This document shows, in pieces, positions 18,818 through 27,793 of a DNA stretch of 64,000 nucleotides (within the stretch, counting starts at the first letter, position 1; each line of letters opens with the position of its first letter). The notes beneath the pieces were generated by a model, which worked only from the letters and a program-made list of their open reading frames with translations, made no database searches and was not told where the DNA came from. The translations under genes and the position numbers were made by a program. This DNA comes from Flavipsychrobacter sp. (GTDB lineage: Bacteria > Bacteroidota > Bacteroidia > Chitinophagales > Chitinophagaceae), in NCBI GenBank assembly GCA_017849575.1, contig JAFIGV010000014.1:124001-188000 (forward strand), read 5' to 3'.

Positions 18818-19738
18818 TTATGGCATCACCCGCCGAACAAACCGCAGATCCATAGCCATTAGCTTTTGCTTTTTTACACGGGCCTCCGGCGACAAGTACT
18901 CAGGACTCTCGGGATTGAGATCCTGCGCCGACTGGTCATACACATATTTTACCGGCGCCTGTGCCAGGGGCATATTCAGGTCTTTCAGCATTATCTCTTC
19001 GGGCAAACGCTCTACCTTCTTATTGAGCCAGAAGGACTGTGCCACATAGTTCTTTTGCGGATAGTATAAAAACATGCAGGTACCGCCCTTAATGTAGTCG
19101 ATCACCTTACCTATAGCTTGATTGCTCACGGCAGGACAGCCCCAGCTCCGGCCCAATCGCCTTTGTCCGGCTATAAACGACGGACTAACATAATCGGCTC
19201 CGTGCACAACAATCGCCCTGTCGAATGCCGCAGAATTAAAGCCGTTGTCCATACCATAGAGCCGCAGGGAGTTTCCATGCTGACCTTCATAGGTATCGCC
19301 GGTAACATAAAAACCGATGCTGCTTTGGTGAGAATTTTCTGTATTGGAAAAAGCGGTGGCAAACTCGTCGCCCGAACCCTGACCATGCGCCACAAAGTCG
19401 TTCATAAGCACCTTCTTCTTTGCGAGATCAATGATCCATAACCGGTGCCGTGTAGATGATAGGGTGAAGTCGGCCACAGAGAGCACCTGCCGCGAGTTAT
19501 CGAGCTTGCCCGCATTGCGAAGGTTAAGATAGCCTTTCATTGCTGCAGCAAAAGCCTCGAACGAAATCTTTTCCGAGCCCTTAAAGTCTATTTCGGTATA
19601 GACCTGATGGATATACTTGTCGAGATCTGCAGGGGTAGCTGCAAGCGCAGCATTCGTAGTGGGTTCTTTCGCAGTTGCCAACTGTAGGGTAACGACTCCT
19701 GTTGCAGCGGCAATCAGGCACAAAATCACTTTCTTCAT
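18818..19738 (-). CDS. Murein L,D-transpeptidase catalytic domain (YkuD_2) protein
   Basis: 306 residues from the ATG at 19736-19738 (MKKVILCLIAAATGVVTLQLATA, a signal peptide). The catalytic core carries VVHGADYVS (His179) and GRSWGCPAVS with the presumed nucleophile Cys201, the H...SxGC arrangement of L,D-transpeptidases. FSNTENSHQSSIGFYVTGD and the HGNSLRLYGMD region fit the YkuD_2 subfamily. It should act in the periplasm on peptidoglycan stem peptides. Downstream of the stop (18649-18817) lies only a convergent intergenic region. Confidence 0.87.
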   Translation of the reverse strand: MKKVILCLIAAATGVVTLQLATAKEPTTNAALAATPADLDKYIHQVYTEIDFKGSEKISFEAFAAAMKGYLNLRNAGKLDNSRQVLSVADFTLSSTRHRLWIIDLAKKKVLMNDFVAHGQGSGDEFATAFSNTENSHQSSIGFYVTGDTYEGQHGNSLRLYGMDNGFNSAAFDRAIVVHGADYVSPSFIAGQRRLGRSWGCPAVSNQAIGKVIDYIKGGTCMFLYYPQKNYVAQSFWLNKKVERLPEEIMLKDLNMPLAQAPVKYVYDQSAQDLNPESPEYLSPEARVKKQKLMAMDLRFVRRVMP

Positions 19739-19944
19739 GAACCAGGTGTTTAAAAATATTATTTGTAATGGGAAGGTTGTAAAGATACTATAGCATCTAC
19801 AACCCACCAAGGACGTTGGGTCCGTTTCGCTCCGTTTAACGCGGATTTAACGGTAATGAGCCTTTTCATCCACAGCTTGTTAAAAGCGCTGTATATCAAC
19901 AAAGCATGTGCGTTAAAGGGCTTAGTTCTGCAAATGAATTTATG

Positions 19945-19952
19945 TAGCTTTG
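19945..19952 (+). promoter_or_regulatory. Bacteroidetes -7 element of the thiolase gene
   Basis: TAGCTTTG matches TAnnTTTG exactly, 26 nt before the thiolase ATG. The -33 region is not a strong TTTG, so strength is uncertain. Confidence 0.5.
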
Positions 19953-19978
19953 GCGGTCTTTAAAAAAATATTCTGGTA

Positions 19979-21157
19979 ATGAAAGAAGTTTATATCATCT
20001 CCGCAGTCCGCACGCCCATGGGTAGCTGGGGCGGAGCATTGAAAGATTTTTCTGCCACAAAACTCGGATCTGTCGCTATAAAGGCTGCGCTGGAAAGAGC
20101 CGGTGTTGCAGCAAGCGAAGTCAACGAAGTATTAATGGGCTGCGTGCTGCAGGCCAATCTCGGTCAGGCGCCCGCCCGGCAGGCCGCCCGTTTTGCCGGC
20201 GTACCCGACAATGTGCCCTGCACTACGGTCAACAAGGTTTGCGCCTCGGGCATGAAAGCCATCATGCAGGGAGCTCAGTCCATTATGCTCGGCGACAACG
20301 ACGTAGTGGTGGCCGGTGGTATGGAAAGCATGAGTAATGTGCCTTTCTACAGCGATACCTTGCGCTGGGGCAATAAATATGGCAATGCTACACTCATCGA
20401 CGGTCTGGCAAAAGATGGACTGACCGATGTGTACCACAACTACGCTATGGGAAATGCCGCAGAGCTTTGTGCCAAAGAATGCAACATCAGCCGCGAAGAT
20501 CAGGATGCCTTTGCCATAGTAAGCTATCAACGCAGTCAGAAGGCATGGAATGAGGGAAAATTTGATGCTGAAATTGTTCCGGTAGAAATACCGCAGCGCA
20601 AGGGCGAACCCATCAAAATGGCTAAAGATGAAGAGCCCTGGAATGTAAAATTTGACAAAATACCTGAGCTGCGTCCGGCATTTACCAAAGATGGTACGGT
20701 AACGGCTGCCAATGCTTCTACCATGAACGATGGCGCCGCGGCTTTAGTGCTGATGAGCAAGGAAAAAGCTGAGGCCCTCGGACTGAAGCCGATTGCAAAA
20801 ATCAAAGGTTATGCCGATGCTGAGCAGGCGCCTGAATGGTTTACTACCTCCCCTTCTCTTGCTGTGCCTAAAGCCGTAGCAAAGGCCGGCTTGAAGATGG
20901 AAGACATTCAATATTTTGAGCTCAACGAAGCCTTTAGCGTGGTGGGCATCGTAAACAGTCAGAAGATGAACATCAAACCCGAACAGGTAAACGTGAATGG
21001 TGGTGCTGTGTCGCTGGGTCATCCGTTAGGTTGCAGTGGTGCCCGCATCATCGTTACGCTTATTAACGTGTTGAACCAAAATGGTGCTACATACGGTGCG
21101 GCAGGCATCTGCAACGGTGGCGGAGGGGCAAGTGCAGTAGTTATTGAGAAGATGTAG
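19979..21157 (+). CDS. Acetyl-CoA C-acyltransferase (thiolase)
   Basis: 392-residue thiolase catalysing acyl-CoA thiolysis or acetoacetyl-CoA formation. The full catalytic set is present: Cys88 in [11 protein letters not shown], His348 in [12 protein letters not shown], and Cys378 in [10 protein letters not shown]. The length matches biosynthetic thiolases. It stands alone between two transcription signals, so whether it serves beta-oxidation or acetoacetyl-CoA synthesis is not shown by context. Start at ATG 19979 gives the standard N-terminus [14 protein letters not shown]. Confidence 0.95.
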   Translation: MKEVYIISAVRTPMGSWGGALKDFSATKLGSVAIKAALERAGVAASEVNEVLMGCVLQANLGQAPARQAARFAGVPDNVPCTTVNKVCASGMKAIMQGAQSIMLGDNDVVVAGGMESMSNVPFYSDTLRWGNKYGNATLIDGLAKDGLTDVYHNYAMGNAAELCAKECNISREDQDAFAIVSYQRSQKAWNEGKFDAEIVPVEIPQRKGEPIKMAKDEEPWNVKFDKIPELRPAFTKDGTVTAANASTMNDGAAALVLMSKEKAEALGLKPIAKIKGYADAEQAPEWFTTSPSLAVPKAVAKAGLKMEDIQYFELNEAFSVVGIVNSQKMNIKPEQVNVNGGAVSLGHPLGCSGARIIVTLINVLNQNGATYGAAGICNGGGGASAVVIEKM

Positions 21158-21180
21158 TCAATATTTCTGTAAGTCTTTGG

Positions 21181-21215
21181 AAAGGGTCGTTTCAGCAAAT
21201 GAGGCGGCCCTTTTT
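21181..21215 (+). terminator. Rho-independent terminator after thiolase
   Basis: AAAGGGTCG (21181-21189) pairs with CGGCCCTTT (21205-21213) with one G-U pair, followed by T residues. Confidence 0.75.
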
Positions 21216-21471
21216 CTATGACTCTGCGCGATGCACGCTTCCGCAATAGGCAAGAGTTCGATCCCGATCCTGCGGAACGCCTGGTCTTAAAATTTTTGTT
21301 AAAGAAAAATAAAAAAATAAAATTCGTTTTTATATCTTTATCACATGTAAGGCTGTCAGGAGATGTGTTTTTGTGCACAGGTACATGGAGCAGTAAGGCG
21401 TAAGGTTGTGGAGACAGACTTCAGGGACCTATCGAGAAAACTTCTTGTTCATTTGTCAGTAGCCCGAAAAT

Positions 21472-22566
21472 ATGCGCAATACTGCTTTTGCCGTCTTGAT
21501 CTTGCTCTCTCCTTTTGCGGGAAATGCGCAATATTATGGGGGTGCCAATGATGGAATAGCGATCACGAACGCCGGAGTTCAGAACTCCTCCCCTTCTATT
21601 TTCTTTGGTGGTGCAAATGACGGACATGCCTCTACGGCTGCTCTGCAACAAAATGCTACGCCCTCTATTTTCTTAGGCGGCAGCAACGATGGCCACGCTG
21701 TATTATTCGCAGCCAATCAGAATCCTACACCAGGCATCTTTACCGGGGGAGCCAGTGATGGTTATGCAGTTGCTACGTCCGCACTACAAAATCCCACACC
21801 CGGTATATTCGTCGGTGGTTTCAATGATGGATTCGCTTCTGTGCTCAGCCCGGCACAGAATCCCACGCCCTCCATATTTCTTGGTGGTGCTAACGATGGT
21901 TTTTCCATGCAGCATGTGGCGCTACAGAATCCGCTGCCCGATGTATATAAAGGAGGCGGCGACGATGGTTACGCTGCACAACTCAGTATCGGTCAAAATC
22001 CCTCATCCCCTCTCGAAATACAATTGCTTAGCTTTTCGGGCGAATGGTTTCGTGAGGATGCACTTTTGGAATGGACTACCGGGGTAGAGAGAAATCTGGA
22101 CCATTTTGAGCTGGAGCGCAGTGAAGACGACGGAACATCTTTTTCGACCCTTGCACTCATAAGTCCGGCTTCCTCATCCGGCGAAAACCGCTACCGGTAT
22201 CTTGATGTCGGGGCCTACTACCTTTCCTCAGCATTTTTATTGTACCGGTTAAAGTCTGTTTCTACGAGTGGAGAAGTGGCTTATTCGGGCATCGTAAAAT
22301 TGATGCTTAATGCTACAGCTCCGTCGTTTGCCGTGTTCCCCAACCCTACCACCGGATGGCTTAGCTTATCCATGACGCATGTGCGCGACTACGAGCACTA
22401 CAGTTATTATGTAATGTCCGTAGAAGGAAAAGTATTGAGCAAGGGAACGCTGCAGCAGGATAAAACCCAAATTGACTTGCGCGGCTTGTCAGCGTCCTAC
22501 TATTTCATCGTCTTGCTGCACAAGGGTGAGCCCATACAACGATTCAAAATTTTACTCACAGAATAA
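21472..22566 (+). CDS. T9SS-secreted protein with seven GGxNDG repeats
   Basis: 364 residues. The signal peptide MRNTAFAVLILLSPFAGNAQ is followed by seven tandem units of about 23 residues, each with GG(A/S/F/G)(N/S/D)DG then an alternating AxxQNxxP(S/G)IF segment (GGANDG, GGANDG, GGSNDG, GGASDG, GGFNDG, GGANDG, GGGDDG). A linker domain (SPLEIQLLSFSGEW) precedes a C-terminal T9SS type A sorting domain (FAVFPNPTTGWLSLS...). The repeats probably form a small beta-solenoid or propeller-like surface structure. Only 10 nt separate it from the next gene, so they form an operon. No enzymatic motif seen. Confidence 0.82.
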   Translation: MRNTAFAVLILLSPFAGNAQYYGGANDGIAITNAGVQNSSPSIFFGGANDGHASTAALQQNATPSIFLGGSNDGHAVLFAANQNPTPGIFTGGASDGYAVATSALQNPTPGIFVGGFNDGFASVLSPAQNPTPSIFLGGANDGFSMQHVALQNPLPDVYKGGGDDGYAAQLSIGQNPSSPLEIQLLSFSGEWFREDALLEWTTGVERNLDHFELERSEDDGTSFSTLALISPASSSGENRYRYLDVGAYYLSSAFLLYRLKSVSTSGEVAYSGIVKLMLNATAPSFAVFPNPTTGWLSLSMTHVRDYEHYSYYVMSVEGKVLSKGTLQQDKTQIDLRGLSASYYFIVLLHKGEPIQRFKILLTE

Positions 22567-22576
22567 AATCAACAAA

Positions 22577-24217
22577 ATGAAAGCAGTTTACATGCTCCTG
22601 TTGTTCGCGCTGTTCTGCTCCGTCAGAGCTTCTGCCAATAATGTACAAATCTCCAATGTAAGTGTGGTAAACAATGGTCCGGGAAACATACAGATTCAGT
22701 TTGACGTGAGCTGGGACAACAGTTGGCGTGTCAATGTTGGTCCGGCAAATTATGATGGCGTCTGGGTGTTCTTCAAGTATAAGGATATCAACGGCCTTTG
22801 GAAACCCATTTACCTTACCGGCAACTACAATGTGGTGCCTGTCGGAGTCTCATTTTATCAGACAAATGATGTTAACAAAACCGGGGTAATGGTTTATCCC
22901 AGTGCCAATAGCTCCGGAACCATGACGGTAACCGGGGCCAGAGTGGGCACCATAAATTCGCTGCCCTACGATATTGACGTTCGCGGCTTTGCCATAGAGA
23001 TGGTATATATACCCGTTCCCACAGCCCGGCCATTTTTTGGCGACGGCGATGGAACCAATGAGTCCACAAACGCATTTCACTACACCAACAATACCGCCAC
23101 CACCAGCTCCGTAGTGCCCATGCTGGTAGATGCCAATGCGGGCGATGATGCGGAACTGGATGCTGACGGCATTTATATGTACAGCAACGACACGATACAG
23201 ACGACCAACCCATTGGGCAGTCTTGACCCCTTCCCTACCATGAAGGCACTTTGGTGTATGAAATATGAAATCAACCAGGCTCAATACCGCGATTTTTTAA
23301 ATACCCTTACGCTCGCCCAGCAGACGACACGCACCGAAGCCGCGCCAACAAGTGCTGTAGGCACAAAAGCCATGGTGCCAAGTTCCCTCGTGTATAGTAA
23401 TAATATAGAAATAAAGACGCCTTCAACGGGCGGCCTGCCGGCAGAGTATGGTTGTGATGCCAACAACAACAATGTATATGATGAGGCTGCCGACGGCGAA
23501 TGGATAGCTTGCAACTGGCTCTACTGGACCGATGTAGCGGCCTATCTGGATTGGAGCGGTCTTGCACCAATGACTGAAATAACTTATGAGCGGATTTGCC
23601 GCGGCCACTCGTCTGCAGGCGCGCAGCCGGCCGTGTATGGAGAATATGCCTGGGGCAACACCAATATATTTTCCAGCGTCTATACCCCTTCTAACCGGTA
23701 TGAAGCTACTGAAATCATGTCCAATGCTTCAACAAATTTGGGTAACGCTATGTATACCAGCACTTATTTCTCCGCACCTGATTTCGGGCCTGTGCGCAGT
23801 GGTGTTTTTGCCACCGGCACGTCCAACCGAACCAACAGTGGTGCATCGTTCTTTGGTGTGATGGAAATGAGCGGTAATATAGCAGAGTACTGTATCAGTA
23901 TCGGTACAGCAGCCGGCCGATCTACGAGATATGTGCCGAATGGCAATGGTTCGCTATCTGCTGCCGGCAATGCCCAACTATCCGTAGGGGGCGCAGGATT
24001 TTGGCCAGGCATGGAAGGAAACACCACTACCAGTACTATCAACAATTGTAGCGGCACCTGCGAGATAACCGGAAATGCGGGTATCATCGTCCGGGGCGGT
24101 TTTTGGTATGGAAATGCAAACCAGCTTCGCGTCAGCGACCGCAGCGCTAACAGCTCACCCTCTCTGGTTACGCGCCATGGCGGCTATGGCGGACGTGGCG
24201 TTCTTTATTTGCGATAA
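22577..24217 (+). CDS. FGE-sulfatase/SUMF1-domain exported protein
   Basis: 546 residues from ATG 22577, with signal peptide MKAVYMLLLFALFCSVRASA. The first 200 residues are a beta domain of unknown class (VSVVNNGPGNIQIQFDVSWDNSW). From about residue 230 the formylglycine-generating-enzyme fold is visible: FPTMKALWCMKYEINQAQYRDF, APMTEITYERICRG, GVMEMSGNIAEYC, and a final RGGFWYGNANQLRVSDRS. In true FGEs a Cys pair oxidises sulfatases; here the fold alone is inferred and many bacterial members are non-catalytic. Co-transcription with the GGxNDG protein suggests a joint surface role. Confidence 0.78.
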   Translation: MKAVYMLLLFALFCSVRASANNVQISNVSVVNNGPGNIQIQFDVSWDNSWRVNVGPANYDGVWVFFKYKDINGLWKPIYLTGNYNVVPVGVSFYQTNDVNKTGVMVYPSANSSGTMTVTGARVGTINSLPYDIDVRGFAIEMVYIPVPTARPFFGDGDGTNESTNAFHYTNNTATTSSVVPMLVDANAGDDAELDADGIYMYSNDTIQTTNPLGSLDPFPTMKALWCMKYEINQAQYRDFLNTLTLAQQTTRTEAAPTSAVGTKAMVPSSLVYSNNIEIKTPSTGGLPAEYGCDANNNNVYDEAADGEWIACNWLYWTDVAAYLDWSGLAPMTEITYERICRGHSSAGAQPAVYGEYAWGNTNIFSSVYTPSNRYEATEIMSNASTNLGNAMYTSTYFSAPDFGPVRSGVFATGTSNRTNSGASFFGVMEMSGNIAEYCISIGTAAGRSTRYVPNGNGSLSAAGNAQLSVGGAGFWPGMEGNTTTSTINNCSGTCEITGNAGIIVRGGFWYGNANQLRVSDRSANSSPSLVTRHGGYGGRGVLYLR

Positions 24218-24270
24218 AATATTTCGAAGTTCAAGGGGATTCTCCGTTCCGGTTTGAATACAGAAATGAT

Positions 24271-24300
24271 AAAAGGTCTTTTAAACAAAGGCCTTTTGTC
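24271..24300 (+). terminator. Probable terminator after the FGE-like gene
   Basis: AAAAGGTCTTT (24271-24281) pairs with AAAGGCCTTTT (24287-24297), with one G-U pair and a short loop. The T tract is inside the stem, so it is a moderate candidate. Confidence 0.55.
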
Positions 24301-24393
24301 ATTTACTCCAAAAATTTAATTGTGGAAAATTTTAGGGTTTTCGTTGGGGCTTTTCTTCTTAAATTTAAACATACCCCAAAAAGCCTCTGTTAT

Positions 24394-25317
24394 ATGTCCA
24401 CTAAGTTCAGAACTGCACTGTATTTCGCCACCGGTCTGCTCATCGGCGCCGGTTCTATTGCTGCTTTTTCCTTTCGCGAGATTGATGACTCAGAAGCCAC
24501 GGTAGAAGTGAAGGAAGATGGACGACTGCAGTACAAATGGTATGCACCGGAGCTACCGAGGGCGATGAACTTTGCGGGTGAAAAAGTGCCGCTGGAACGG
24601 CCTGAGGTTCGCGAGCAGCTCGACCGCGAACTACTGTACAATTATTACAATCAATACAGCACTATTTATATCCTCAAGTTAGCCGAGCGCTACCTGCCCC
24701 TTGTAGAGCCCATGCTTAAAGCCAACGGCATTCCCGACGATTTCAAGTATTTGTGCATTGCCGAAAGCGCCTTGCAAAATCAAACCTCCCGGGTGGGCGC
24801 CGTGGGCTTCTGGCAGTTTATGCCGGCTACCGCCACCCAGTTTGGCATGGAGCTGAGCGATGAGGTGGACGAACGCTACAATGTAGCGAAAGCCACAGAC
24901 GCGGCCTGCAAATATTTTAAACAGGCCTATGATAAATTCGGCTCCTGGACAGCCGCTGCCGCAAGCTACAATATGGGTCAGGGTGGTTACAACGGCCAGT
25001 CAACCTTTCAACAGCGCAGCAATTACTACGATCTATTGCTGCCGGAAGAAACCATGCGCTATGTTTTCCGCATCCTTGCCTTCAAACTGCTGATTGGCGA
25101 AGCGCGTAAGTTTGGATATGTAGTGACCAAGGCTGATGCGTACACTCCCTACAAGACCCGTACAGAAACAATTACCTCCACTATTCCCAATCTTGCGCAG
25201 TATGCCCTCGACAACGGCACCACTTACCGCACGCTCAAACAACTGAACCCCTGGCTGCGCGATCGTAAACTGACTGTGAGGTCAGGCAAAAGCTATGAAA
25301 TTTTGTTACCGCAATAA
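24394..25317 (+). CDS. Lytic transglycosylase (SLT domain) with LysM-like tail
   Basis: 307 residues from ATG 24394 (MSTKFRTALYFATGLLIGAGSIAAFSF, an export/anchor helix). The SLT catalytic domain contains the general acid Glu124 in YLCIAESALQNQ, then VGAVGFWQFMPATATQFGM, DERYNVAKATDAACKYFK and WTAAAASYNMG. The C-terminal about 60 residues (YALDNGTTYRTLKQLNPWLRD...KSYEILLPQ) resemble a LysM-type peptidoglycan-binding module. It cleaves glycan strands of murein in the periplasm (MltD-like). The upstream in-frame start at 24322 is not favoured because it moves the hydrophobic segment inward. Confidence 0.9.
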   Translation: MSTKFRTALYFATGLLIGAGSIAAFSFREIDDSEATVEVKEDGRLQYKWYAPELPRAMNFAGEKVPLERPEVREQLDRELLYNYYNQYSTIYILKLAERYLPLVEPMLKANGIPDDFKYLCIAESALQNQTSRVGAVGFWQFMPATATQFGMELSDEVDERYNVAKATDAACKYFKQAYDKFGSWTAAAASYNMGQGGYNGQSTFQQRSNYYDLLLPEETMRYVFRILAFKLLIGEARKFGYVVTKADAYTPYKTRTETITSTIPNLAQYALDNGTTYRTLKQLNPWLRDRKLTVRSGKSYEILLPQ

Positions 25318-25327
25318 TGCACTGCTT

Positions 25328-25546
25328 ATGAAATCGCTGGCGTCATATCTGCCCGCCGTGCTGCTGTCGATACTGCTGGCACTGGCTATTGATCTTACCG
25401 TCAATTTCGATGACTACCGAGCGCAATGGGCCCAGGGCTTCGGACAGGCGACCCCTTCACTTGTCCACGACGGGTCAGATACCTCCGGTACCATCAGTGC
25501 GGTGATCCCCGACACTGCAGAGGAGCATAGTGCCCTGGGTTCTTAG
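25328..25546 (+). CDS. Possible small membrane protein
   Basis: 72 codons from ATG 25328, with one transmembrane helix (SYLPAVLLSILLALAIDLTV) and a short polar tail. It begins just after the transglycosylase stop and could be translated from the same message. I recognise no family; the frame could also be chance. Confidence 0.4.
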   Translation: MKSLASYLPAVLLSILLALAIDLTVNFDDYRAQWAQGFGQATPSLVHDGSDTSGTISAVIPDTAEEHSALGS

Positions 25547-25630
25547 GGACGTAAATCTTGCGGGGCAAACTTCAGCCTTCAATACAGGATGAGCACCGGA
25601 AGGTGGCAGCGGAAAGAGAGAACCGGCGAG

Positions 25631-26707
25631 TTAATCCAACCGGTCAAGAGGACTTTGGATTTGTGCAGACTTTGCCTGACTTACTTGCGTATAAATTAAG
25701 GTAGTTTTTATATCGTTATGACCCAGCAATTTTTGAATAAAACCTATATCAGTTCCGTACTCATGCAGATGTGTAGCGTAGCTATGCCGAAGGCTATGGA
25801 TACCCACTTCTTTGCGAATACCCGCTTTCCGCATAGCGCTCTTGAACACTGCCTGTACACTTCGTGCACTGTACGCGCCCCCATATTGACCTTCAAATAA
25901 ATAGTCTTTAGGAACATGCTGCTTATAATACACCCGTAGCGCATCAAGCACCGAAGCAGGCAATTGGACATACCGGTCTTTTTTTCCTTTTGCTCCTGCC
26001 ACTAATACTTGCATTCGTTCACTATCTATATGGCTAATTTTTAGCGCAACTATCTCGCTCACCCTTAGTCCCATGCCATAGCAAAGACGTAGCATGAGTT
26101 GTTGCTTGGGATTACTGCATACAGAAAATAACTTTTTCACTTCTGCCTTGCTCAGTACTTTAGGCAACAAAGCCGGCTTTTTCGGTCTCGGTATCTCAGC
26201 AAACAATTTATCCCTGCCCAACACCTGTTCGTAATAGAACTTTATTGCATTCAGGCGGCTATGAATCTGATTTCCTGAAAGTTTAAGCGATTTGTGACAA
26301 TATAATATGTAGCTGCGCAGCTTCTCTGCCGACAACTCATCTGCGGGTACGCTACCCAAAACATAAAGCAATTGCGCGAGCTCCAGCAGATAGGTACGAC
26401 GTGTATTCGGACTGTAACCCTTAAGTATCAGATGTTCTTCCTGGCGTATTAGAGCCTCGCGATTGACAGGATGAATGCGATCCAAAACGTCTTTGCCCGC
26501 AGGCGATTTTGGCGGAAGACCCATATCCTGCCGAATGGAACTTACGTCTGCCAGATACCATGACTTGACAGACTGACTATACCGGGCTTTAAAAAGCTTT
26601 ATTTCCGATATTTTTTCGCGGTCGTAAGGAAAGCTCAGCCAGATAACGGCTTGCCCTTTGTGTACCCCCGGTTTCGCTATTTGCCGCATCCAATCAGGAA
26701 AATTCAT
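25631..26707 (-). CDS. Tyrosine recombinase, presumed cassette integrase
   Basis: 358 residues. Tyrosine-recombinase catalytic set: Arg215 (GLRVSE), Lys240 (VAGAKGKKDRY), His304 and Arg307 (HSLRHSYATHL), His330 (LGHND) and nucleophile Tyr339 (IYTQVS). It ends QIQSPLDRLD, like many Bacteroidetes recombinases and like IntI. Between the Arg and HxxR boxes the length is XerC/D-like: the roughly 16-20-residue additional helix that marks IntI is absent. Before the core-binding domain (from about 85) is an extra N-terminal domain (about 1-75) with WLSFPYDREK and YSQSVKSWYLAD, a type I associate with Bacteroidetes recombinases. Its divergent position next to attI is the reason to call it the array's integrase; activity on attC is inferred. 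Confidence 0.85.
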   Translation of the reverse strand: MNFPDWMRQIAKPGVHKGQAVIWLSFPYDREKISEIKLFKARYSQSVKSWYLADVSSIRQDMGLPPKSPAGKDVLDRIHPVNREALIRQEEHLILKGYSPNTRRTYLLELAQLLYVLGSVPADELSAEKLRSYILYCHKSLKLSGNQIHSRLNAIKFYYEQVLGRDKLFAEIPRPKKPALLPKVLSKAEVKKLFSVCSNPKQQLMLRLCYGMGLRVSEIVALKISHIDSERMQVLVAGAKGKKDRYVQLPASVLDALRVYYKQHVPKDYLFEGQYGGAYSARSVQAVFKSAMRKAGIRKEVGIHSLRHSYATHLHEYGTDIGFIQKLLGHNDIKTTLIYTQVSQAKSAQIQSPLDRLD

Positions 26708-26709
26708 GC

Positions 26710-26786
26710 TGCGTGTTTTGTATATTTTTAATGACCGAATTTAGTAAAAATACACGTAATGCGCGATGCGTATTTTGTATATTTTT
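26710..26786. repeat. Two 20-bp direct repeats between recombinase and attI core
   Basis: TGCGT(G/A)TTTTGTATATTTTT occurs at 26710-26729 and 26767-26786 with one mismatch, 57 bp apart. An inverted AAAATAC...GTATTTT lies in between (about 26744-26776). In class 1 integrons, accessory direct repeats in attI bind the integrase; here they may do that or bind a regulator of the recombinase gene, whose promoter must lie in the same stretch. Confidence 0.7.
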
Positions 26787-26837
26787 CAGCGGATAAGCCA
26801 AATAAAAACGGAACTTATAATGATTTTTAAGTGGGTA

Positions 26838-26868
26838 TTGACAAAGGGAATGGACTTGCGTATATTTG
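26838..26868 (+). promoter_or_regulatory. Cassette promoter (Pc-like) inside attI region
   Basis: -33 element TTG (26838-26840) and -7 element TATATTTG (26861-26868), an exact TAnnTTTG, with 20 nt between them. It points into cassette 1 and ends 4 nt before the attI core G. By position it is the equivalent of an integron Pc promoter, with a start site within the first cassette. Confidence 0.72.
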
Positions 26869-26923
26869 AGAGTTATGCCTCACCCTAAAAGACGACACCG
26901 AAACATTAAATCGACATAGAAAA

Positions 26924-27553
26924 ATGGAAAATTTTGACCGCAAAAAACATTGGGAAAATATCTATCAGACAAAAGAACTGAAAGACGTTAGTTGGTTTCA
27001 ACCGACACCAGAGACTTCATTGGACTTCTTTAAACAATTCAACGTGCCGACAACTGCAAAAGTTATTGACATTGGTGGTGGCGACAGTTTTTTAGTTGAC
27101 CATTTACTCGACTTGGGTTATCAAGACATTTCAGTTCTCGACATTTCAGCGTCTGCAATTGACAGAGCAAAACAACGACTTGGAGAAAAAGCAAAAAATG
27201 TAAAATGGATAGTTGCAGATGCAGCGACTTTTAAGCCGACAGAGAAATATGACTTTTGGCACGACCGAGCAGCATTTCACTTTTTAACAGACGAACAAGA
27301 AATTTCAACCTATTTACAAACTGCTCAAGAAAGTATAAACCCGACAGGAGTTTTAGTAATCGGGACATTTTCGGAACAAGGACCAAAAAAATGTAGCGGA
27401 ATAGAAATCAAACAATATTCAGAAACGACAATGACTGACCGACTGAAAAAGTTTTTTGAGAAAATTAAGTGCATAACGGTTGACCATAAGACACCCTTTG
27501 ACACTATTCAGAACTTTGTTTTTTGCAGTTTCAGAAAATTACAAACGGCTTGA
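26924..27553 (+). CDS. Class I SAM-dependent methyltransferase (cassette 1)
   Basis: 209 residues. Motif I is AKVIDIGGGDSFLVDHLL (about 45-63), followed by VLDISASAIDRAKQRL (motif II) and VADAATFKPTEKYDFWHDR. This is a standard seven-strand methyltransferase; a tail with CSGIEIKQYS and VFCSFRK resembles small-molecule methyltransferases of the TPMT/tellurite type. Substrate is unknown. As first cassette it is the one most directly served by the attI promoter. It starts 51 nt after the attI cut site, behind the leader motif TAAAAGACGACAC. Confidence 0.82.
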   Translation: MENFDRKKHWENIYQTKELKDVSWFQPTPETSLDFFKQFNVPTTAKVIDIGGGDSFLVDHLLDLGYQDISVLDISASAIDRAKQRLGEKAKNVKWIVADAATFKPTEKYDFWHDRAAFHFLTDEQEISTYLQTAQESINPTGVLVIGTFSEQGPKKCSGIEIKQYSETTMTDRLKKFFEKIKCITVDHKTPFDTIQNFVFCSFRKLQTA

Positions 27554-27580
27554 CACGACACGAAAAAATAGAAGGGCGAA

Positions 27581-27715
27581 GGCATAACAGGCGTTTGGCA
27601 AAAAAGCGGGTTCAGTGCTTAAATGAAGCTTTGTGCTTCGTATCAAGTTCAGTGCTGGCAGACAGGTTAGTGCTTCGAAATCCGCTTCTTCGCCAAGCGC
27701 CAAAACGTTACCTGC
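27581..27715 (+). other. attC site 1
   Basis: R'' GGCATAAC (27581-27588) and R' GTTACCTGC (27707-27715), cut G27707/T27708. Inner arms GGCGTTTGGC (27590-27599) and GCCAAGCGCC (27692-27701) pair with one G-T. R'' matches the start of cassette 1 (TTATGCC at 26873). Confidence 0.9.
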
Positions 27716-27793
27716 TATGTTAGAAAGACGACCATACAAGACAACGACACGTTTTGACGGACTGACAATCTACCTTAGCGGACAAACGGGGAT

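Larger units (their letters stand above)
26708..26879 (+). other. attI-like region with core G26872/TTATGCC
   Basis: Lies between the recombinase start and cassette 1. The core GTTATGCC has the GTTRRRY-like form, and its TTATGCC half is complementary to the GGCATAAC ending cassette 1. No attC hairpin arms precede it, so it is an attI rather than an attC. The interval also holds two direct repeats and a promoter, listed separately. Confidence 0.78.
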
